In this document: piece after piece, positions 7,325-9,807 of the stretch | Numbering within the stretch: the first letter of the stretch is position 1 | How the letters are laid out: each line of letters starts with the position of its first letter | Assembly (NCBI GenBank): GCA_026388865.1 | Contig: JAPLIX010000213.1 | Location: 1-9,807 of the forward strand | Origin: Pseudomonadota bacterium | GTDB taxonomy: Bacteria > Desulfobacterota > WTBG01 > CAIYCZ01 | DNA length: 9,807 nt | Direction of reading: 5' to 3' | The notes under the pieces: model-generated | Told to the model about the DNA's origin: nothing | The model's database searches: none | The model's input: only the letters and a program-made list of their open reading frames with translations | Translations under genes and position numbers: made by a program

Positions 7325-7364
7325 TTAACAGACCAATTCAAACAGTTTTGTATAGTGGTATAAC
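7325..7364 (+). promoter_or_regulatory. Candidate promoter region of the ppiD-like gene
   Basis: Two overlapping possibilities exist. TTAACA (7325-7330) with TATAGT (7351-7356) has a long 20-bp spacer. TTCAAA (7337-7342) with TATAAC (7359-7364) has a 16-bp spacer, but its start site near 7371 would cut into the ribosome binding site. The true start cannot be fixed from sequence. Confidence 0.35.
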
Positions 7365-7381
7365 CGCGCGGAGGCACGAGC

Positions 7382-8032
7382 ATGTTAAGCTTTATGAGGA
7401 AAAACGCAAAGTCGTGGATTGTCAAAATCCTGTTCGTCATTATCATTCTGGTTTTCGTATTCTTTTACGGCTACTCTGACATGCGCAAGGGAAAAGAAAC
7501 CGCCCTTGCTTCAGTGGGAAAGAAAAAAATAACCATTGGCGAATACCAGGAGGCATATAAGAACATGCTCCAGTTTTACCGCAATATCTACCAGGGCCAG
7601 CTTACCGAAGAGATGATCCGGCAAATGGGGCTGAAGCAGAAAGCACTGGAAAACCTGATTGAGCGCGAGCTCCTCCTCCAGGAAGCCGGCAGGATGAAAA
7701 TGCAGGCAACCGCTGATGAGGTGCGAACGAACATTATGAAGACCCCGGCATTCCAGGAGAATGGCAGCTTCAGCCAGCAAAATTATGAACGGACGCTACG
7801 CTATTATGGCATGTCAACAGCTGATTTTGAAATGAATCAGGAGAAAGAGCTTATCATAAAAAAACTGGAGGACCTGGTGAAAAGCGCTGCCAGGTATTCT
7901 GACCAGGAACTTCGAAACCAGTTTCTCCTGGAAAACGAAAAGGTGACCATAGAGTACCAGGCGTTTAGTCCTGAGGCGATCAGGGAAAACCCGGCGGTGA
8001 GCCCCCAGGAGATAGAGAGCCGGCAGAATTAA
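7382..8032 (+). CDS. PpiD-like membrane-anchored foldase, N-terminal part (frameshifted)
   Basis: This is the N-terminal part of a PpiD/SurA-type periplasmic chaperone. It begins with a basic segment (MRKNAK) and one membrane anchor (about residues 13-29) ending in FFYG, as in PpiD. A SurA-like helical region follows: GKKKITIGEYQEAYKNM, then LKQKALENLIERELLLQEA (about 84-102). The ATG has a clear GGAGG (7370-7374) with a 7-nt spacer. The reading frame ends at TAA 8030-8032, just before the parvulin domain. That domain continues one frame over, with ELKEYYQ read immediately before the ATG at 8047. Joined, the two parts would make about 600 residues, close to E. coli PpiD (623). I therefore read this and the next entry as one gene split by a one-base loss or a sequencing error. 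Confidence 0.85.
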   Translation: MLSFMRKNAKSWIVKILFVIIILVFVFFYGYSDMRKGKETALASVGKKKITIGEYQEAYKNMLQFYRNIYQGQLTEEMIRQMGLKQKALENLIERELLLQEAGRMKMQATADEVRTNIMKTPAFQENGSFSQQNYERTLRYYGMSTADFEMNQEKELIIKKLEDLVKSAARYSDQELRNQFLLENEKVTIEYQAFSPEAIRENPAVSPQEIESRQN

Positions 8033-8046
8033 AAGAATATTATCAA

Positions 8047-9192
8047 ATGGATACAGAGAGGTTTTCAGAACCAAAGAAGGTGAAGGCCCGGCACATACTT
8101 TTAAAAACAGGTAAAACCGACTCCCCGGAAAAAGTGGAGGCAGTGAAAAAGCGGGCAGAGGAGCTTCTGCAGAAAATAAAGAAGGGTGAAGATTTTGCAA
8201 AGCTGGCGGAGAAGAATTCCGAGGACACCGGCTCTGCTGCAAAGGGCGGAGACCTGGGATATTTCAAGAAGGGCGACATGGTGAAGCCGTTTGAAGAGGC
8301 GGCCTTTAGCCTGAAACCCGGCGAGGTGAGCAGCCCGGTTAAATCTACCTTCGGGTTTCATATCATCCGGGTTGATGACGTGAAAGAGGCATATACCAAA
8401 ACCTTTGATGAAGTTAGGGGAGTTATAGAAAAAGAGCTCAAACAGGAGGCAGCCAAAAAGCTTGCCCGGGAAGAAGCACACCGGGCATACAACAGGCTTT
8501 TTAAAAGTAAGGATATTGCCGGCTATGCAAAACAGTCCGGGTTGAAGGTGGAAGATACTGATTATTTCACCTCCGGCAGCGGACCGGAGGACAAGACAGA
8601 AAAGAACGCTTTTTCTGAGGCAGCGTTTTCCATCAACGCCGGGGAGATAGCGCCGATTTTTGCGTTAGGCCCAAAATATGCTTTGCTAAAGCTGGAAGGG
8701 AAAAAAGCATCCCGCATTCCGCCGGTCCAGGAAGTAACGGACGCGGTTAAAAAAATCCTGGAAAAGGAAAAGAAAACAGCGCTGGCAAAAGAGCAGGCAG
8801 AAAAAGAGCTTGCCCTCATGAAAAGCGGTAAAGAAGAGTGGGCAGCAGCCGCTAAAGCGAACAAGCTGGAAATAAAAATGACGAAAGAGTTTACCCGCAG
8901 GGGTGATTTTATTCCAGAGATAGGGCCGGCGCGGGCTTTGAAAGAGGCTGCGTTTACCCTCAGCGAGAAAAAACCGTACCCAGACAAAGTTTTTGAAACG
9001 GATAAAGGTCTGCTGCTTATCCGTTTAAAGGCGCGCCAGGTGCCGGGCGAGGAAGAAGTTCTAAAACAAAAAGAGCGGCTGCAAAAACAGCTGGTACAGA
9101 CGAAGAAAGAGGAACTGTTTAATCAGTTTATGGAAAACCTGAAGGCAAAGGCAGAAATAAAGGTGGATAAAAAGCTGCTGGCTTCGGACTGA
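8047..9192 (+). CDS. PpiD-like foldase, parvulin domain and C-terminal part (frameshifted)
   Basis: This is the continuation of the preceding gene in another frame. Residues 1-115 hold a parvulin-type peptidyl-prolyl isomerase domain: VKARHILLKTG at about 12-22, then GGDLGYFKKGDMVKPFEEAAF and FGFHIIRVDD (about 77-113). The rest is charged and helical, with a second degenerate repeat of the parvulin pattern (FSEAAFSINAGEIAPIF), as seen in PpiD. The ATG at 8047 has no convincing ribosome binding site, and coding similarity starts upstream of it, so it is probably not a genuine start. If the break is real in the cell, this part would lack a membrane anchor and signal peptide and could not reach the periplasm. 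Confidence 0.85.
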   Translation: MDTERFSEPKKVKARHILLKTGKTDSPEKVEAVKKRAEELLQKIKKGEDFAKLAEKNSEDTGSAAKGGDLGYFKKGDMVKPFEEAAFSLKPGEVSSPVKSTFGFHIIRVDDVKEAYTKTFDEVRGVIEKELKQEAAKKLAREEAHRAYNRLFKSKDIAGYAKQSGLKVEDTDYFTSGSGPEDKTEKNAFSEAAFSINAGEIAPIFALGPKYALLKLEGKKASRIPPVQEVTDAVKKILEKEKKTALAKEQAEKELALMKSGKEEWAAAAKANKLEIKMTKEFTRRGDFIPEIGPARALKEAAFTLSEKKPYPDKVFETDKGLLLIRLKARQVPGEEEVLKQKERLQKQLVQTKKEELFNQFMENLKAKAEIKVDKKLLASD

Positions 9193-9239
9193 ACGGACGA
9201 CCGGCGGCAAGAGGCGTGTTACTCGGGGTTGGCGGGAAA

Positions 9240-9758
9240 ATGGCCGGAGCAGAGCAGGCGGAGATAGTCATTAACAAGGAGGGGATCTGGCTTTATAACG
9301 GACAGCCGATTGTAAACAAAGCTATTTATCTCTTCTTTAATCAGAACCTGGAATATAGCTCGGCGGGTGGATACCAGGTCCGGGTCGGCGCAGAAGTTTC
9401 CCCGGTAGCGGTGGAAGATACACCGTTTGTGGTTACGGACGTGGTTCTGGTTTCAGGGCCGGAGCAGGGGGAGAGCTTTTTTAAAATCCAGCTCAATGAC
9501 GAAACAGAAGAAGCGCTTGATCTGAAATCGCTCTCGGTGGGAAAAGATAATGTGCTCTACTGTGCGGTAAAGAACGGAAGATTCAGTGCCCGTTTTCTAC
9601 GGCCCAGCTATTACCGCCTCACAGAGCACATGCTGCAGGAGGGAGAAGGCCGTTTCTACATTCCTCTCAACGGCAGAAAGTTTTTCCTTGAACCCTTTCG
9701 TTTCACCGCAGAGCACGCCGTAGTCCCGCCCGATGGGACGAAGGCGCGTGACTCGTGA
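9240..9758 (+). CDS. DUF1285-type conserved hypothetical protein
   Basis: The pattern matches my recollection of the DUF1285 family: INKEGIWLYNGQPIVNKAIYLFF near the start, a central GGYQVRVGAEVSPVAVEDTPFVVTDV, and a C-terminal aromatic stretch ending in SYYRLTEHM. The biochemical function of this family is not known to me. There is no signal peptide or membrane segment, so it is probably cytoplasmic. I chose the ATG at 9240 (172 residues); a GTG at 9216 would add eight residues, but its only purine-rich site (GAGG, 9211-9214) is 1 nt away. Neither start has a strong ribosome binding site. It lies 47 nt after the ppiD-like gene on the same strand and may be co-transcribed with it. Confidence 0.75.
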   Translation: MAGAEQAEIVINKEGIWLYNGQPIVNKAIYLFFNQNLEYSSAGGYQVRVGAEVSPVAVEDTPFVVTDVVLVSGPEQGESFFKIQLNDETEEALDLKSLSVGKDNVLYCAVKNGRFSARFLRPSYYRLTEHMLQEGEGRFYIPLNGRKFFLEPFRFTAEHAVVPPDGTKARDS

Positions 9759-9770
9759 GCTTTTATTTTT
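9744..9770 (+). terminator. Possible intrinsic terminator after the DUF1285 gene
   Basis: GCGCGTGACTCGTGAGC (9744-9760) can fold into a short stem with one mismatch, two G-U pairs and a 3-nt loop. It is followed at once by TTTTATTTTT. The stem overlaps the stop codon of the gene. The stem is weak but the U-tract is good. Confidence 0.4.
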
Positions 9771-9773
9771 CCC

Positions 9774-9805
9774 CATTCACCTATTCACCGACTCACCCAT
9801 TCACC
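9774..9805. repeat. Four tandem octamers of the form NATTCACC
   Basis: Successive octamers CATTCACC, TATTCACC, GACTCACC and CATTCACC lie head to tail without gaps and reach the window edge. The array probably continues beyond it. It is outside the gene and after the U-tract. Similar short-period intergenic tandem repeats behave as variable-number repeats in many genomes. No function can be inferred from the sequence. Confidence 0.7.
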
Positions 9806-9807
9806 GC

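Noticed and set aside
7282..7479. Small plus-strand frame overlapping the start of the ppiD-like gene
   Set aside because: It has no Shine-Dalgarno sequence and runs out of frame into a well-supported gene; the product shows no recognisable features.
8024..8035. Programmed -1 frameshift site in the ppiD-like gene
   Set aside because: No X-XXY-YYZ heptamer lies in frame before the stop; the AAAAG run comes after the stop codon begins.
1..9807. CRISPR array, insertion sequence, phage or defence genes
   Set aside because: No regularly spaced repeats, transposase, integrase or defence-type domain was seen; all large genes are core functions.

Overview
This window is a chromosomal housekeeping region from a Gram-negative, rod-shaped bacterium. 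Its core is the lateral-wall elongation cluster mreB-mreC-mreD-mrdA-rodA on the minus strand. dnaA lies directly downstream in the same direction. Divergent from mreB, on the plus strand, are a PpiD-type membrane-anchored periplasmic foldase, here broken by a frameshift, and a small DUF1285-type protein. An inner-membrane PpiD-like chaperone, a DUF1285 protein (mostly proteobacterial) and a full elongasome suggest a proteobacterial or Desulfobacterota-like (former deltaproteobacterial) genome. That placement is an inference from gene content, not a phylogenetic result.

Layout from left to right. Positions 1-219 hold no convincing gene: this is very A+T-rich DNA downstream of dnaA, with a duplicated palindromic decamer and a short AATTAA tandem repeat. 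Positions 220-1512 are dnaA (minus). Positions 1513-1671 are the dnaA leader, with a good sigma70-type promoter and a long imperfect inverted repeat that would fold the 5' end of the transcript. Positions 1672-7101 are rodA, mrdA (PBP2), mreD, mreC and mreB, all on the minus strand with gaps of only 7, 3, 37 and 19 nt, so almost certainly one operon read mreB to rodA. Positions 7102-7381 are the divergent control region, with two TATAAT hexamers facing mreB, an 18-bp palindrome and a candidate promoter facing ppiD. Positions 7382-9192 are the two halves of the ppiD-like gene, 9240-9758 is the DUF1285 gene, and a possible terminator and four octamer repeats close the window.

How the genes work together: MreB filaments, the MreC/MreD membrane partners, the PBP2 transpeptidase and the RodA glycosyltransferase form the complex that builds lateral peptidoglycan. 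DnaA starts chromosome replication. The PpiD-like protein would assist folding of exported proteins at the inner membrane.

I looked for a new system and do not see one: every large gene belongs to a known family. The points worth a second look are the structured dnaA leader, dnaA sitting behind the elongation operon, the ppiD frame break, and several short repeats and palindromes in the non-coding stretches.
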